Counted from the stretch's first letter, positions 10,401 to 22,484 are shown. The stretch is 64,000 nt of DNA from Aureobasidium sp. EXF-3400 (GCA_024195585.1 SWBL01000110.1:62001-126000); one strand, 5' to 3'. The notes: generated by a model not told the origin, from the letters alone. Made by a program: numbers and translations.

Positions 10401-11817
10401 GTTGACGAAGTCATTGGTCTGGACCATAACGTGCCAGGCGTCCACAAAGTTCACAGGCCCGTCAGCGGCAGCCAAAAGATCACCATCAAGCCCCAGGAAT
10501 CTCATTAGACCACGGTAGATTGTGTAGTGGAAAGCACCGGCATCCAGAGCGTGGTGTTGATCATCACGGATATAGGACGAGTTTGTAGTTGCAGCTTCGG
10601 TAATGTTTTCAACAGCCATTCCTGGCTCTTTACCGCGTCCCAAGTAGATGGCGCCGTTAGCGTTTCCGTTGACAATCTCGCCAGGAATAAAGAAGTTGTA
10701 CTTTCCCAGACTTGATGCACATTCGCGCATGGCGTGAGAGAAATTGCCTTGGCCGTCGACAGTGACTTGCATGGCTTTATCTATACGAAAACCATCAAAG
10801 TCGAGGGCTTCGAGCATCATACACATGAAGTGTTGGAGCTTTGTCTGGACAGAAGGCCTCCATTCTCTTAGGCGATCCTGGACGGCGTTGAACTTGGACA
10901 GTTGCTTTTGCCATTCTGGGTATTGGCCAAAGGCACCAACATCGCCATATTGATCGAACTCGCTGTCCATACAACCAACCATCTTTGTGGTGTTAACATC
11001 GTCAATGCGGTTGCCGGCCTGGTCCCAAAAGCGAGGGTATTCGTATGGGCACTCATCATGCCATTCATTGTTGAACTCCCAGTCTGAGTAATGTTGGCTC
11101 GATTTCCAGACGGCAGTGTGCTCTTTGAACGACCAGGGTGTACTGCTGTTGAAGTAACCTTCGAAGGCGATGACGTCGCTCATGGTTGACATAGTGTTGT
11201 CAACCAGAACATACATGCCACGCGAGTGAATATCGTTGATCAGCTCTCTCCATTGAGCGATGGTACCGAAATGTCTGTCCAAAAAAGTGTGATCCTACAT
11301 CGCGATTAGTTACAAGCTAGGTCTGACTATATGTTGGCAATGAGCATACCAGAGGACTATAACTGTCTGCTTCCCAGGGAAAGTTGTACAAGAGACTTCC
11401 GGCGAGGTAGATGCCTTTGATGCCCATGCCCTGAAGGTAGTCGAGAGAATCGCGCACGCCATCAGTATCGCCGCCATGACGAAGTTGGGTACCATAGATG
11501 TCATGTTCCCAAGCAGTCTCGTTGCTAAGCACTTGTCAGCCTAGGAAATGTATGTAACAGGAAGGGTGGAAAGCTTACATATTATCGTTGCTCGGGTCTC
11601 CATTGACGAATCGGTCCATGAAGAAACTGTAGAAGGGGAATCGCCAATTATCTGGAGAAGGATGGTATGTGTGATTCTCGTAGGTGGTGGAATAGTCCAA
11701 TGGATTTACTGCCTCTTGGTTCATATTCAGGTTCCAGTCGACATATCTCTCGTCATAGCGAAGAGCCTGAGCTCCAGAGGCGCTCAGCGCCAATGATAAC
11801 AGCCACTGGCCACGCAT
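4488..11817 (-). CDS. AGS1: Alpha-1,3-glucan synthase
   Basis: Three exons, 11817-11579, 11524-11350 and 11294-4488, give 2,406 residues, the normal size of this family. Both introns are short with GTAAGC and GTATGC donors. The order is: signal peptide (1-20); extracellular GH13 amylase-like domain (about 50-550, joined exon reading NDNINETAWEHD, with YLQGMGIKGIYLAG); a beta-rich region; a membrane segment near 1080-1105; a cytoplasmic GT5 glycogen/starch-synthase-like domain (KIGGLGVMAQLMG near 1185, HINDYHGTIAPL, FVGRWSMQKG, then PSRDEPFGLVAVEFG near 1565); a Ser/Thr-Pro-rich linker (about 1660-1900); and a C-terminal multi-pass region (about 1975-2400) thought to export the polymer. It makes cell-wall alpha-1,3-glucan at the plasma membrane. 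The linker holds many TP/SP sites, so phosphoregulation is plausible. Confidence 0.97.
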
Positions 11818-14800
11818 TGTGTAGTTGTAGGGTCGTCAACAGGCGATATAAAAACAAATATCCAGCGCCACAAAGGCGGATTGGCGGTAGGTAGGTGTAT
11901 GCTTCCTAAACGTCAAACATAAATGTCGAGCTATAAACGAATGTCAAAGACAGATATCCTGAAGAATTGTTTGGGGAGCTCCGCAAAGACGAGGCAGAGA
12001 TTGAGTGTTTATGTAGCACAAAAAAGCGTCGAAGGCAAGGATCCTGGAAAGAATATGCGGAGAGCGCAGTAAGTGGGTCCAACAAGCCGTCAATCAAGGT
12101 TGGCTGTAGAACAAGAAAGGTATCGATTTGAAAAGAAGGGATGTATCCGGATGTTGGGCCTCCAGGAACTTGGTCGAGTTTAGTCAAGAACTTAGAATCA
12201 ACAGCAAAGGCCAGCAACGATGGGGAAATACAGCAGCTTATCTTGATTCGCTCAGGTCCATCGGTGATAACCAGGGCGGCAAACGAGCAAGGTCTCTGCA
12301 CAGTGCGGCGAGCATGGTTCAACGAACTGATACACTGACCATCAATGATGCATTTGACCACAGGCCATTGCAGGGGTTGAGATGGCAGTAGCAGAATGAT
12401 CGACGGACGGCGTAGCGGGACAGTCCGTCGGTTACTTTCAACATGTTTCTTTCTTAGGCCTTGCTGCAGGTGATTGCTTTCGATTAGAGCAGTGGTCACA
12501 GCCAAACGACTCAGACATCGCAGCGCGCATCAGATGCGCCACGCCGCAGCGTGTGCCCACAGGAAGTGTCACCCCTCATAAGGAATTAACGTTTCATGTT
12601 ACCTCTACGCTGCAAAACGGCCGAGGAAGAGGCGGTCGTGCTCTAGGGCAGCGACGGACAAGCTGCAAGAGAGACAAGAAGGTCTCTGCAACAAAGAGTG
12701 GGAACGTCCTGTATCGATGATACCTTGGCAAAGCTTTGCAGACAGGACCGTTGGGTTGAAGCCTGTTGACTGCCCGTGCATTTGCACCATGCAGTAAGGC
12801 ATCATGGGCTCTGAATCTTGTCCGCTGTCCATTTCCGATGACAAAGAGTCTCCATCTCAACACCAAAAAGCTTGGGCTTCGCTTTCGATGTCCGTACATT
12901 GATCGGAGTGATATGACTGGTCGCTGACCGCTTGTCAGTGGTATCTATTGATTGAGGTTGATGAGGCAAGGCCGTAGATCCCAGTTAACCTTTCTCTCGT
13001 CCTGCACGCAGACATGCCTGCATTCTCGACTAGGTAAGTTACGTGGACGTGAAGTAGATTTTTTTCCGTTGCAGAAGCCAAGGCATCTAGCTCCTGAACT
13101 TCCTCACTCTGCCACTCGAAAAGGACGTCGGATTCAGGTACCGTCACGGCATTTTTTTCCCTCTCATGCCTTTTCCTTGTGATGCGACACGTCGTAAGCA
13201 GGTACGTTTCATGTTCCCGCGCTGCGGGTCCCACCGCAGAAGTCTATCTTGGCGGCATAGGGAGGGCTAGCTCATTGTTGTTTGGCTTTTGTTGCCAGGC
13301 TTCCGAGCCGTCGGGTGCGGTACATGAAGATTCGACGTTGAACTTTCACGTTCCTGCATTGTCAGTACCGCCACGCCGCCCGCCACGTCGAAGCCTCAGA
13401 TGTGTATTCCAACGACATTTCTTTTGACGAGAAAGCCGCGTCGCTCTCGCAGCGTCTCCATCAGTCGTCATCATACCTACACTTCTCGGCGTGATGGAAG
13501 AGATTTCGCTCAACTGTTATGGAAGTACCCATGACGAATGCAAATCCACTTTTTCGGAATGACAGATTACCGGAGGAGTGGTATCAGATCCCTATCCACT
13601 TGCAGTCCTGCCAAGACTTTGCGAAACAGTCGCAGTGGCACTGGTTCTGTTGTCAAGAAATGTCAATCAAAGGGCTCGAATCCTTACCGAGCGGGTGTGA
13701 CCTGAGCATGTTGTTCAAGTCTCGTATCCAAATCTCTGTAATCGAGTTCACCACCTCTTGTACCTAAACGTACTCTTGTCACATACCCACGGTAGGGATT
13801 ACGGAAGTGCAGCTGCAGAGTGCAATGATAAGATGACCTTCGGCCGTATCACAATGGACCGCAGCCGGACTCAGGAACCCAGATATGTTCGCATATCGCC
13901 GGCCTTTGAGAACGCTCAATAGGTAAGACTTCTTGCTCATCATGGCTGAGTAGCTATGGCATTTTGCGTTGGTGTTTAGCAAACAGGCGGCGGCGGCAGC
14001 ACAGACGAAATAGCTCAAATCCGGACGACCTAATCTGTCGTGCTGCCGATCCCTATCCACATTTGCACCAAGCTGATGCTGTGTTGTCCTGGTCGATTTC
14101 AAGCTCACTAACACACCAAAACTATTTGTCGCTGTACGAACAATTTCAGGCAAGAGCTATTCTAGAGAACATGGTCTTACTTGCACAACTTGAGTAGACG
14201 TCTACCATCTCGAGTTGAACTGCGTTCCTTGTTGACTTGCAGATCGCATATGCACGCTCCTTCCTCTGTTCTGAAGATGTCTCGGGTATCGGATCGACCA
14301 TCGTTCAATCCGACAAACGACTCGAGGGTTTTCCCTGCTGAACCTGGCCTTGGACGATTCTCTTACACTCCCTTGCGTCGCAGTCTCGACACTGCGAACA
14401 GTATGGTCATAATTACCGATATGGCGCTTGGCTGAAGCCTAACTACAGCTCGACACCTTGGAGCTCAACAATTGTCTCAGTGGTTCTCCGCGATTCATGG
14501 TGTCTAATTTCATGTACAAATGAGGCACAGAACCAGGCCTCCGGTCTTCGCATATATCGAGCTATTGTTTATAGAAGCCTAATAAGCTGTTCAGCTCTGC
14601 CCAGAGCACTCTGTGGTGGAACCACGACACATCCGGGTGGTCTCAACGCAAGGTCAAGGAGCCTGGAATTGCGGATCAGCGTCTACGAGCTTTTGCAAGT
14701 TCTGGACTAACATCAGTAGTGTATGTCGAATACGGTCAGTGGAAAATTCGGTGTAGATTCAATGATGGACCCCAGACTGGTAGCTGCTAACCCAGGTTGA

Positions 14801-17800
14801 TTGAGATCGTCTCTCTAGCATCTCTTTAGTCGCCCGTACGACTTAACTACTAAGATAGGCAGTACGGTCACAGCCCAAGCCAAATGGCTACTTCTCAGCA
14901 AAAAGCTGGTCAGCACTTCCGATCAGCACGATGCTGGCCTGCTGGGTTGACTTTTCGAAGCAACGCATGGTACATGCTATAACTGACAGCAGTACAATTC
15001 TCGGAGCATCTTCCGCCTATAAGCAGATGTCTTGCACTATCGTCTTCTAAACCATGCTGAAGATCCTCTATCAAGCACGTTATTTGCCATGTCTCACGCT
15101 CGAGACTCCATCTCCACTTTGTATATCTGTGCGAATATCTGACCGCACTTCTGGCTCTGGCAATAATTGAATTACAAATATCGAGAACTACTGGAGCCAT
15201 TGGGACGCAAAGAATGCGACCTCTACCGCTGTTCCCTCGAGAAAACTAGTCAAAACTAGTTTGACTGTGCTGGCACGTACTGGCGGTGTGCTAAGTCTGT
15301 TGTCTTCTTCACGGATCTTAAGAGAAGGCAAGTGGCGGCCATTCAAATTTTTATGTTTCATGTTGCAGCTCGAAGCTCTTGACTGCCAGTCCTTCAGGAA
15401 TCGCATGAGACAGCATGGACGTGGTGCCAAAGAAGAATAACAAAAACATCGTTGCCGCAAAGTCTAACAATGTCTGAGAAGTGACCCTGCAGACGGAGTT
15501 CGGAACAAAAACCTAGGTATGAGTCTTCATATCTACCACAAGCAGGTAAGCCAGCCTTTCCTGTGTCACTTGCCTCGGATTGTCGACCTCGAATCTTGAG
15601 GGTAGAGTCGTCGAGTTGTATGAAACGCACGTAAACTAAATTTTTCTTTGACGACACCGATATATCTATTGCAGCATCTTCCATGAACACGCCTTCTGAC
15701 ATGATGTCTCTGAAAATGCAGTGCCAAGTAAACACCGACAGACCTGCCCCGGTCTTTCAGGCTTCCGAGGTTGAAAGTGGTGGTGGCCTGAAACGGATTT
15801 TCGGAAAGTCGCGGGTCAGAAGGCGATGACACCTCCAGTGCGCCATCTCCAATCAATCGAGATATTAGACACCGAAAACTTGCCACGAGAAGATCCACCT
15901 CTAAAAAAGACAGGGCACCGCTTCGCTCCGGTAATTTTTCCTCTTTTATCGGGAGGGATCCTTGTCTGCTTATCAAACTCAGCCACATCTAAAGTTGAGT
16001 GCGTGGCAGGTCGGGATCGCCAATTCGGTCAGGCTTAGCGACGAGGGCATGAGCCAGAGTTGCCGAAGATGATTGCTAGGACTTGTCGGAATGGCTGAAA
16101 AGCTCCGGCTCTACTGTACAGAACCGCTCAGAGATCTGCTACATGTTATCCCGAAACACGTTACCGCCGCATCACTCCCGGTGAAGTGATAGGCGAATCC
16201 GTTCTGGCGCACCATGCAGATCTCGCTTCTGTATACCAAACAATGCGGCTCTTAGTCGAGTCACAGAACTCCATGCGAGCCTCCTTCATAAGTTGGCATA
16301 CCTGCACTTCCCCCTGCAGTGGTTCCCTAAGAAGCCGGAAGCATTGTCTCTTCCAAACGTGCCTGCAATATTTCTCTGAACCTTCAACATCCTTCATCTC
16401 GGTTTGCGGTTCTGCGACTGCCAAGCACTGGACTGTCTACCTCAAAGGCATATTGAGTTACGGGAGACATCTCTAGCGAGCGATAAGACGACTGGCAAGT
16501 AGGGGTCCATGAACTCGGGAAATTGGGGTTCATTGACGGTCAACTCTCGAGCATGGCAATCACCGGAACCACCGGGTATCTCTCCACTGCTGATGCGCAT
16601 CTGTCCCATTACTCGCACCTGTTACCGGAGTCTGGACGAGAGGTGGCTAGTTGTTAGCTAGTGATCAGCACGGAGAAGATATAACGCTCCAGCATCTCAC
16701 CAGACTTCGCCGTGTTGGACACTAACACTTTCATTGGAGCGCATTCAGATACGAGACAAAAAAACTGACTTGGTAGGTATGCTACATTCGATGGTTAGGC
16801 TAACAACCTTCTTTTCAACCTTGGTAATGCCTCCTATTTGCTATAATCCTTGTAGGGCTTGATGGGAGAGGCAACCGCTAACCATCGGATGCACCATCAC
16901 CCTGTATGCGCGTTGCCTGTCAAACTACTGCTTAGCTCCGAGCGTGAGTTTGTCCCTCACGTCAATTGCAGCTCTAATCACGCCAGCATATGGCTGCTTT
17001 GCCTCGGCACACGGCTCAACTGGTAGGGCATGGTATACCCTCCAACTTGCGTATACTTATACGACTGAACCGGAACCCAGAGTTTGCGCGAGGGACCATG
17101 ACACCGACAGTTCACGGCTTGCCGATGATCTGGGCCAGATCTCAACTGACAGGGCATGGTATACCCCTCAACTCGCGTATACTTATACGACTGAGCCGAG
17201 ACTTTCGACTTATGGTTCGCGCGAGGGACCATGACACCGACAGTTCATGACTTGTCGACGATCTGGACCAGATCCCCTCGTCTCAGTAGACAACGGGCCG
17301 CCGAAAAGCATCAGATTCAGATCTCTGTCAGTAGACAGGCGGAAACGCAGGGTCGTTGGAACCTTGGTTCTCTCATCCGATCATGCCCTAGATCTCAGCA
17401 ACGTCAGACTATTCAGCTGATTATCATATCTGGTTACGGTTAGGCCACTGTACCTCACCGTCAGCCCGCCACATCTCAACTTCCACTACTTTCTGTATGG
17501 TTGCTGCAGGGTTACAGAAGTAGTCCGCGAGATCCGTCAATTCGATCGGGAGTGCTATCAGAAAAAGAAAAACATCGATGGCGCTTGAACTTCTGCTCGC
17601 GGCAAATCGACTTCTCAACAAATAGCTTCTTCTGTGTGGCATATTCGCCACTCTTCGTGTTGCTCGTAGAAAAGGTGTGCCAGTGACGATTGGCATTGGC
17701 TTTGATGTGGTAGGCGATACCTCCCTGTCAAAGGATACACTTGAGGCACGCTTTTTCGGCATTCATTTCCTACCAGAAGGTGGCTATTAGGAACTTTGGC

Positions 17801-18233
17801 TGTGAACACGAACGGGATGCTTTGATTGTGAAGCTCCGTCATGAGTTGAAACACAGGTAGGCGTAGATGGTCGTGATGAAGAAGCGATTTCATCACTACA
17901 AAATAAGCTGGAATTGATAAGACCATGTTTTTGGTTCTCAAACATCACGTCTTCGAACGAAAGCTAAAACGAAGAATGGAAAGGAGTGGGGAAAAAAAGC
18001 TTGAGTTTTTCGTTTCTCATAATGAAAATAATGTTAAAGCTATGCATGGAGCAGCGAAGAGGAAATCAAAACCCCAACAATTGGCTTCCCAAAGAAGAGC
18101 AAAGGAGTAACGTAAAAGCAAGAGGAAGCAAAAGTGTCAGAAGAGAAGAAGTAGGAGGAAGAGACTATCGCCTCCCATCGGAGATCCTGTGGACAACGTC
18201 CAGCTACTACCAGCTCCATTTTTGAAAACGTTC
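11818..18233. other. 6.4-kb gene-poor region upstream of the glucan synthase
   Basis: No open frame here resembles a known protein, and none shows convincing exon chains. The minus-strand frames at 15,988-15,394 and 15,200-14,910 look the most protein-like but match nothing I recognise. The stretch lies 5' of the glucan synthase and 3' of the coiled-coil gene, so it may carry long-range control sequence or relics of mobile DNA. The only clear structure is the tandem duplication at 17,015-17,274. A small palindrome, AGTCAAA-ACTAG-TTTGACT, lies near 15,248. Confidence 0.55.
17015..17274. repeat. Degenerate tandem duplication, two units of about 127 and 133 bp
   Basis: Unit 1 runs from about 17,015 to 17,141 and unit 2 from about 17,141 to 17,274. 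Shared blocks include gggcatggtatacc, cgtatacttatacgactga, gcgcgagggaccatgacac and cgacagttca. The offset is 126 bp in the first half and 133 bp after a 7-bp indel. In the aligned blocks I compared, mismatches are mainly C/T and G/A. This suggests repeat-induced point mutation acting on a duplication, but the region is short for that process. Confidence 0.8.
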
Positions 18234-20357
18234 CTATCGTCTCAGGCTGCCTGCCGCACGCGAAAACAGTCCACGACTGGGGCTCTTGGCCTCAACTGCG
18301 TCGTTTCGCGAAGGGCTCAAATTTCGTGATAGAACAGGCTGGCTGGCTGCTTGCATGGCCCAAGATTCATCACTATTGCCACCACCATTGGAGTCGTTCG
18401 AACGCTTGGAAGGGGAAGTACCACGGCCAAATCTAGAGGGTTGCTCGGATGACGAAGTGTGGTGCTCACTCATACGGCGGAAGAGCTTTTGTGTCTTCTG
18501 AGAGAGGGCCGCTCGAACACCTCCATTGCCACTAGACTGTGGCTTGATTGGAGGCCCCGGTTGAAAGATCGATACATTGTTGGCTGCTTGCAGGGCCGTC
18601 GTGAGGTTCGGTGTAGTCTCTGACCGTTCCATGCGTTGTGGATATGAGTTGGAAGATCTTGAAGTGGAATTGTGCCTCTGCAGTGAGGCTGGTGGTGTCT
18701 GGTTCAGTGCAAGATTGGGTGTAGTCTCGGAGCGCTTTATCTGGAAACGCGTCTTATCGTTGCTTTTTGGCAGCAGCGCCCACTTCTCCATCGTCTTTTG
18801 ACCTTTTCGTGACACGCGGTCGTTTCCCTGATCATTGTAAGGCATGCTTCTAGCTGGTGAGGGATTGCGACGGACTTGGAATCTGGACGGTGTGCCCTTG
18901 AGGATGCTACCCCCATTAGGATACGAACTGTCTGTTCCTGCACTGCTAGTCCGGGCACTATCAGATTGCTCATAATACTCGTCTTCCTCGTCAGTCGAAG
19001 AAAGAGATATACTATGTCTGTTGAGCCATCCAGCGCCATTCAGGGGGTGCTTGTGTAGCTTGTTCAGATCGTTGATGCTTGGTGTCTCGGGAGTGTGTAG
19101 TAGTGCTGCATGCTTTGCGGCGTTAGGAAGACTTTTAGACATTCTGCGCTGCACATCTGCTGAGCCGTTCATGTAGGAGTCTTGAAGAACGCTCGTGCTT
19201 GCACTGTCTGATGTCGGAGGCAACAAACCTCCGCCGAATGCTGAACCCTTGAGCGAGGGTGTTCGTTTTTGAGTGGTCTGTGAGGGTGCAGTGAAATATG
19301 CCGGTCGCTGAGTACGAGCGGCACCCAAATGTGAGTGCGGCAAATGCTTCTCTGTGCATTGATCAGATGATTGTGGTGTTTGCACCTGAATCCAAGACTT
19401 GATATCACTATCTGAGACATGCTTGCTGCCAGCATTCCGTGAGATATTGTCTAGTTGGCTATCAGGGAGATCAGGCTCGTTGTCCTCGTGCTTGCCAGAT
19501 TTTACGCTTCTTGGGAGGTCGTAGATGCTAGGGAAGCTGCTCTTGCTCAAGACACTCAGGCATGGGGAATCTAGCGTGTCAATATCCGAGATAGACTTGT
19601 CGATGTCCTCCTTCTGCGACGTCAAGGATGCGAAGCTTTTGACGGCATGCAGTATCGGCTTTGGTTCCAGGTAGACGCTTCGCAAAGCGCGTGTGGTTGG
19701 TTGTTGGTCGCCCACAAAGGAAGGTATACGTCGTGCTGAAGAGGATCTCGTAAGTGATTTGTTGTCAGCCTTTGGTGGCGAAAGGACAGTTCGTGGACAA
19801 GGTGAGACAGAAGAAGCGCGCGATATCTCGGGGATCTCTGGTTGATTGCAAGAATCATGTTGAAGATGCTGTATTTGCTCAAGCCTCTCTTCCAGATCAC
19901 AGATGATGGAGACAGCCTCTTGCACAGCTTCGTCCCGATGCTCCAGTTCCTTGACCAGGCTATCGTTCAGTTCGAGAAGTGTAGCGTTCTCTTCTGAAAG
20001 TCGATCTGCATCCTCGGCGCGTGATGCCAATAGTTTACAATCTTGTTCCAGTTTCGCCATTCTCTCTCTGCAATGGAAGAGTTCGAGCTTCAAATCGAAG
20101 TTGAGTTTTGACAGCTTGTCCAGTTTATCCATGCATTCGCGAGCGCCTAGGGATGCTGTGGTATTCGTAGGGTTATGGGTCTTATTAGGTGTGGTCGTTA
20201 GGTTGTCGTTGGCGGACGACCTTGCTTCGTCGAGGAATAAATCATCATCCAGGTTCGTCAATCGCACAACAGAATCCGAGCGACGTGAGCGGGTGTTGGG
20301 GTTTGCGCGACGCGCCTGCAGGCGGTCGAGAAGGTATGGAGATGCCGGGTTAGTCAT
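18234..20357 (-). CDS. Coiled-coil protein with centrosomin-motif-1 (CM1)-like segment
   Basis: This is a single-exon gene of 707 residues, with ATG at 20,357. After a basic N-terminus, residues 76-110 read DKLDKLSKLNFDLKLELFH and continue with CRERMAKLEQD. This resembles the CM1 motif (Cnn_1N) through which centrosomin, Spc110/Pcp1 and Mto1 proteins recruit gamma-tubulin complexes. A coiled coil continues to about residue 165. The remaining 540 residues are low-complexity, rich in Ser, Pro and charged residues, with repeated RSETTPNL-type short motifs (around residues 540-600) and many SP/TP sites. The inferred role is at a microtubule-organising centre or septal organising site. The CM1 call is from visual resemblance. 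The protein is shorter than the ApsB/Mto1 type, so it may be a distinct CM1 paralog. Confidence 0.65.
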   Translation of the reverse strand: MTNPASPYLLDRLQARRANPNTRSRRSDSVVRLTNLDDDLFLDEARSSANDNLTTTPNKTHNPTNTTASLGARECMDKLDKLSKLNFDLKLELFHCRERMAKLEQDCKLLASRAEDADRLSEENATLLELNDSLVKELEHRDEAVQEAVSIICDLEERLEQIQHLQHDSCNQPEIPEISRASSVSPCPRTVLSPPKADNKSLTRSSSARRIPSFVGDQQPTTRALRSVYLEPKPILHAVKSFASLTSQKEDIDKSISDIDTLDSPCLSVLSKSSFPSIYDLPRSVKSGKHEDNEPDLPDSQLDNISRNAGSKHVSDSDIKSWIQVQTPQSSDQCTEKHLPHSHLGAARTQRPAYFTAPSQTTQKRTPSLKGSAFGGGLLPPTSDSASTSVLQDSYMNGSADVQRRMSKSLPNAAKHAALLHTPETPSINDLNKLHKHPLNGAGWLNRHSISLSSTDEEDEYYEQSDSARTSSAGTDSSYPNGGSILKGTPSRFQVRRNPSPARSMPYNDQGNDRVSRKGQKTMEKWALLPKSNDKTRFQIKRSETTPNLALNQTPPASLQRHNSTSRSSNSYPQRMERSETTPNLTTALQAANNVSIFQPGPPIKPQSSGNGGVRAALSQKTQKLFRRMSEHHTSSSEQPSRFGRGTSPSKRSNDSNGGGNSDESWAMQAASQPVLSRNLSPSRNDAVEAKSPSRGLFSRAAGSLRR

Positions 20358-21102
20358 GTCGCGTAGAATGTCGTGAAGTGTTAGGTGGATGCAGTTTCAA
20401 GCATGCTTTAGATAGTTATGTGAGAGTTCAATACAAAGTGACGAAAGTCGACGAAGAAGCGGTGGTGACAAAGAAAGACGAATTCAAAGACATGCGAAGT
20501 GTGAGTAACGGCGAGTTAGAACGTGAGGGTCGGTGTGTGGGCTTGGACTGGTCAGATAGATTGATTGAGCAGATAAACTCGACCGTTGGAATGCAGTCGT
20601 CGCTGGAGCAGCAGAGACGTTTTACGCAGCATCCAGGCTGACTTTGTACGGTGCACAAAGAGTTCGAGGCAAACTTGCGCCTGCTAAATGCTGGAAGAAT
20701 ACTGCGAGATATTCCTTGAAAGACGGCCAGGCACAGGAAGGGACCATCACTTTCACAGTGCAGCCGAACGCCCATCACAATGCAACCTTCCAGAAGCCGC
20801 ACGAATGACATGGCCGAACACACATCAAGGTCGACGCTAACTGACAAGCCCCCGCAGTTGGCGCCCGAAAGAGTTTCATCCCGCCCTGTTGCCCTCTTGT
20901 TGCCTTCATGATGGCTTCTTGTATGATCCTATGACAAGTGTTCTGAACAGATCTGTACATTTTCAAAGGACCAGTCGAGAGACATGGGCTCAAGGAAGGA
21001 GACGGAGACTGCTTGTGAACGCAAGCCATCTACGTTCTGGACATTCTTCAAGTTATGCAAATCATCTTCGACGCATGTGCGTTTGCAGAATATACCTCCT
21101 TC
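20358..21102. other. Promoter of the CM1-like gene and 3' region of DSC2
   Basis: No gene is seen. Short overlapping frames on both strands have no family resemblance. Confidence 0.5.
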
Positions 21103-21951
21103 TCAAGATCCCCTAAACTGGTCCAAAAGCTGTCCACCAATAGTCCTCCTTCTGCCACCATCACTCTCTTCAACTCTGGACCCACTAGCCGTAGCAGCCT
21201 CTCCCTCCATACGTCTCCTCAGCCCTTCAAACCTCTCTCTTTCTCTCTTTCCAGCACTCAGATCCGGGATTCTCCACGTCGCCGCTCCGGGCAGTATTTC
21301 TCTTCTGTAAGCATAGCCCACAAGCCAGCCCACTGCGGCAACAATAGCAGAACCAGGTAGTTGAGAAAGCGCAAGTTGGAGAGGAAGAAGGTAGGATGTA
21401 GATTTCGAGGTCAAGTTAATCGCTGACGAGGAGTGTGGCGAGTCGGTGGCTGAGAGTTGGTATTTGTACATGTAAGGGATAGCGGCGTGGTATTGGGCGA
21501 GAAGAGCGAAGACGATGGCCGTGGGGCCGGCAGGGAGGTAGTTGATGTTGTAGAAAGAGAGCGGTCGGATGATGAGTACGAGGAGGAGAGGTGGAAGCAG
21601 AACAGTATAAGGCAGGGTCGCGAGAATAAATGACTGTATTACTCGATTCAGTTACTGGTAGCAATGGAGGTCGAGTACTGGACTTACTGCGAACTTGCGC
21701 GAACCCCAAAGACGTTCAATGATGCGTAACTGGTAGAGGGTCATGGCCGAGAACAAGACCTCTGTCGAGTTGGTATAGACCAGCGGCCAGGTGAGGCACC
21801 GCCAGAATTGTCTGTAGTCGGAGATGTGCGGCCTGACCATGATCCAGAACAAGTGCTTGGTGTCGGTGATGCTGGCCATGAGCGATGCCGCCACTACCGC
21901 CATGACCAGATACTTGGATAGCGGTGCATTGCTGAACCCGGATGCCAGCAT
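21103..21951 (-). CDS. DSC2: Dsc E3 ubiquitin ligase subunit 2, rhomboid pseudoprotease (DscB)
   Basis: Two exons, 21951-21688 and 21633-21103, join across GTAAGT...ATACAG into 264 residues. The start LASGFSNAPLSK and the segment [32 protein letters not shown] are characteristic of fungal Dsc2/UBAC2-type rhomboid-like proteins. Several membrane helices follow (SFILATLPYTVLLPPLLLVL, GPTAIVFALLAQY, GSAIVAAVGWLVGYAY). No GxS catalytic serine or its partner histidine is seen, consistent with a pseudoprotease. Dsc complexes sit in the Golgi/endosome membrane, degrade orphan membrane proteins and, in many fungi, support SREBP cleavage under low oxygen. The cytoplasmic tail (about 50 residues, ending QLLDQFRGS) shows no recognisable UBA domain, which yeast Dsc2 and UBAC2 carry. 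Confidence 0.88.
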
Positions 21952-22484
21952 CCTGTTGCTGCAAATGTCTTGTTGTCTTGTGTTTGGACAAGTTGTGTAC
22001 AAAACGATGGTAGATCGTCTGGAAACCGACCTGGCAAGAGGGACACCATGTCACTTCCCCACAAAACGTCAGACGCTCCGCAACTCGTCCTATCCGCCGC
22101 CATGATGCTACTATATAAGAATGCACAATACAAAGAGCAGAGCATATCAAGAAGATAAAGATGTGATAAGTAGCTATTTGTACTGTATAATAATGATGTT
22201 CCTTCGGAAATGAAGTCAGCAGAATGCCAATTCTAGGCAACCCCGAAGCAATGAACGCCTCTCCTCTGCGTAGCGAGAGAATACCTGCCAGTTTACCCAA
22301 TACAAAAGAAAAAAGAAGTGAAAAACATGAGCAGTGGGAGTGCATCGTTCATGCACATTGCTCGGGTATCCGTGTTCCCAAATTCCTTCCTCCCATAATG
22401 CATTTCCGGCATTTGCTGAAACCAAATCATCTTACTACCGCCGCCTCGTTCGTAATCCGTAATCGTCAGTCTTCGTCCCCAATA
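21952..22484. other. DSC2 promoter / CDC4 3' region
   Basis: No gene is seen. It must contain the promoter of DSC2 and the 3' untranslated region of CDC4. Confidence 0.5.

Noticed and set aside
11906..12505. 199-residue open frame on the minus strand upstream of the glucan synthase
   Set aside because: No domain, odd composition, no splice context and no family resemblance; probably chance.
13670..13700. Possible tRNA fragment (ggctcgaatcc)
   Set aside because: No D arm, anticodon arm or acceptor pairing could be built around the T-loop-like sequence.
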